DNA from: PVC group bacterium
GTDB lineage: Bacteria; Verrucomicrobiota; Kiritimatiellia; CAIKKV01; PXCX01
Assembly (NCBI GenBank): GCA_003567575.1
Contig: PWZG01000084.1
Location: forward strand, 1-5,130
Length of the DNA stretch: 5,130 nucleotides
Direction of reading: 5' to 3'
In this document: piece by piece, positions 4,518-5,130 of the stretch
Layout: every line of letters starts with the position of its first letter
Position numbering within the stretch: the stretch's first letter is position 1
The notes under the pieces: generated by a model
Told to the model about the DNA's origin: nothing
Database searches by the model: none
The model's input: the letters and a program-made list of their open reading frames with translations, nothing else
Translations under genes and position numbers: made by a program

Positions 4518-5130
4518 ACCCCCGAACCCTCCCTCGGTGACTATTCCGTCATCTTCGACCACTATGCCGAAACCCCGATGCGGCATGGCCGCCTGATCAC
4601 CGATGCGCCGTCGCTGCTGCGCACCCGCGACGGCGCGCTGCTCTGCTCAGTGCCGTTCATCGTCAACCACCAGGGCCACAAAGGGCTGCCGGAAGACCCT
4701 GCCTTCCGTTCGCTGCTGTTTTTCCGCGGCGCCGACGGCGGACGGACCTGGCAGCGGCTGGATGCCGCGAGCGACTTCTGTTGCGGCACTCTGTTCCAGA
4801 AAGACGACGCGCTCTACTTCATCGGCGCGGGGCCGGTCCATCGCGGCCCGGAATCCGGCATCAAGATTATCCGTTCGGAGGACGAGGGGCGTACCTGGAC
4901 CGATCCGGTTATGCTGTTCAAAGGGCCGTTCTACAATCCGGCAGGCGGCTACGTCATGCGCGACGGTCGGTTTTACTGGTGCTTCGATACCGGCCGCGAC
5001 ATGACCTACATCGTCGCCGGCGACCTCACCCGCGACCTGACCGATCCGTCCGCCTGGCGCATCTCCGACGGCTTGCCCATCCCGCGCGTGCCGCCCGAAA
5101 TCACCCGCCTCGACAGTTGCCGCGGCAAGA
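4509..5130 (+). CDS. Sialidase-like BNR/Asp-box beta-propeller protein (partial, runs off right edge)
   Basis: From ATG 4509 the frame stays open for 207 codons to the window end. AAGGAG (4497-4502), overlapping the reductase stop, lies 6 nt upstream. The gap is only 10 nt, so it belongs to the operon. Two Asp boxes are visible: GADGGRTW (74-81, degenerate at the first position) and SEDEGRTW (123-130, a perfect SxDxGxTW), 49 residues apart as in consecutive propeller blades. The region TDAPSLLRTRDGALLCSVPF (31-50) aligns with the RIP segment that opens sialidase propellers, but Asp-Ala replaces Arg-Ile, so the usual carboxylate-binding arginine seems absent. There is no signal peptide, suggesting a cytoplasmic enzyme. 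It may be a glycosidase or lyase acting on an imported sugar rather than a true exo-sialidase. The rest of the catalytic residues lie beyond the window. Confidence 0.8.
   Translation, partial: MHTTPEPSLGDYSVIFDHYAETPMRHGRLITDAPSLLRTRDGALLCSVPFIVNHQGHKGLPEDPAFRSLLFFRGADGGRTWQRLDAASDFCCGTLFQKDDALYFIGAGPVHRGPESGIKIIRSEDEGRTWTDPVMLFKGPFYNPAGGYVMRDGRFYWCFDTGRDMTYIVAGDLTRDLTDPSAWRISDGLPIPRVPPEITRLDSCRGK

Noticed and set aside
4603..5004. 133-codon plus-strand ORF in the right-hand region
   Set aside because: It is an Arg/Ser/Ala-rich alternative frame of the BNR gene; the frame from 4509 has two Asp boxes and a proper ribosome binding site.

Overview
The window looks like part of a moderately GC-rich bacterial chromosome. 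Coding regions are clearly GC-rich at third codon positions, while the main intergenic region (about 844-1124) is more AT-rich. No rRNA, tRNA or other lineage marker is present. A FadR-type GntR regulator, an RraA-family aldolase, two hydroxyacid dehydrogenases and a cytosolic-looking BNR/Asp-box protein together resemble carbohydrate or sugar-acid loci common in the PVC/Lentisphaerota-Planctomycetota-Kiritimatiellota type of genome. That placement is a low-confidence inference.

Layout. (1) Bases 843 to 1, minus strand: the N-terminal 281 codons of a large unrecognised protein, beta-strand-rich and without a signal peptide, running off the left edge. (2) Bases 844-1124: a divergent control region. 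It has a minus-strand promoter with a perfect TATAAT, a plus-strand promoter beginning TTGACA, and a set of ATGTT-core repeats that look like an operator. (3) Bases 1125 to past 5130, plus strand: a tightly packed probable operon of GntR/FCD regulator, RraA-family aldolase, D-2-hydroxyacid (glycerate-type) dehydrogenase, 3-hydroxyisobutyrate/tartronate-semialdehyde-type reductase, and a sialidase-like beta-propeller cut by the right edge.

How the genes may work together (inference). An RraA-type aldolase cleaves 4-hydroxy-2-oxo acids to pyruvate plus an oxo compound. A GarR-type reductase would turn tartronate semialdehyde into glycerate, and an HprA-type enzyme interconverts glycerate and hydroxypyruvate. 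The set fits a sugar-acid catabolic branch in which RraA takes the place of GarL. The FCD regulator, first in its own operon, would sense an acid intermediate and control itself and the pathway. The BNR protein may process the upstream sugar substrate, but it lacks the usual sialidase RIP arginine, so its specificity is open.

Notable small-scale structure: a perfect 10-bp stem with a 10-nt loop at the reductase/BNR junction, placing the Shine-Dalgarno in the loop and the start codon in the stem; a 28-codon ORF with a good ribosome binding site between the aldolase and glycerate dehydrogenase genes, its stop overlapping the next start as ATGA; and a 10-bp duplication around those two start codons.
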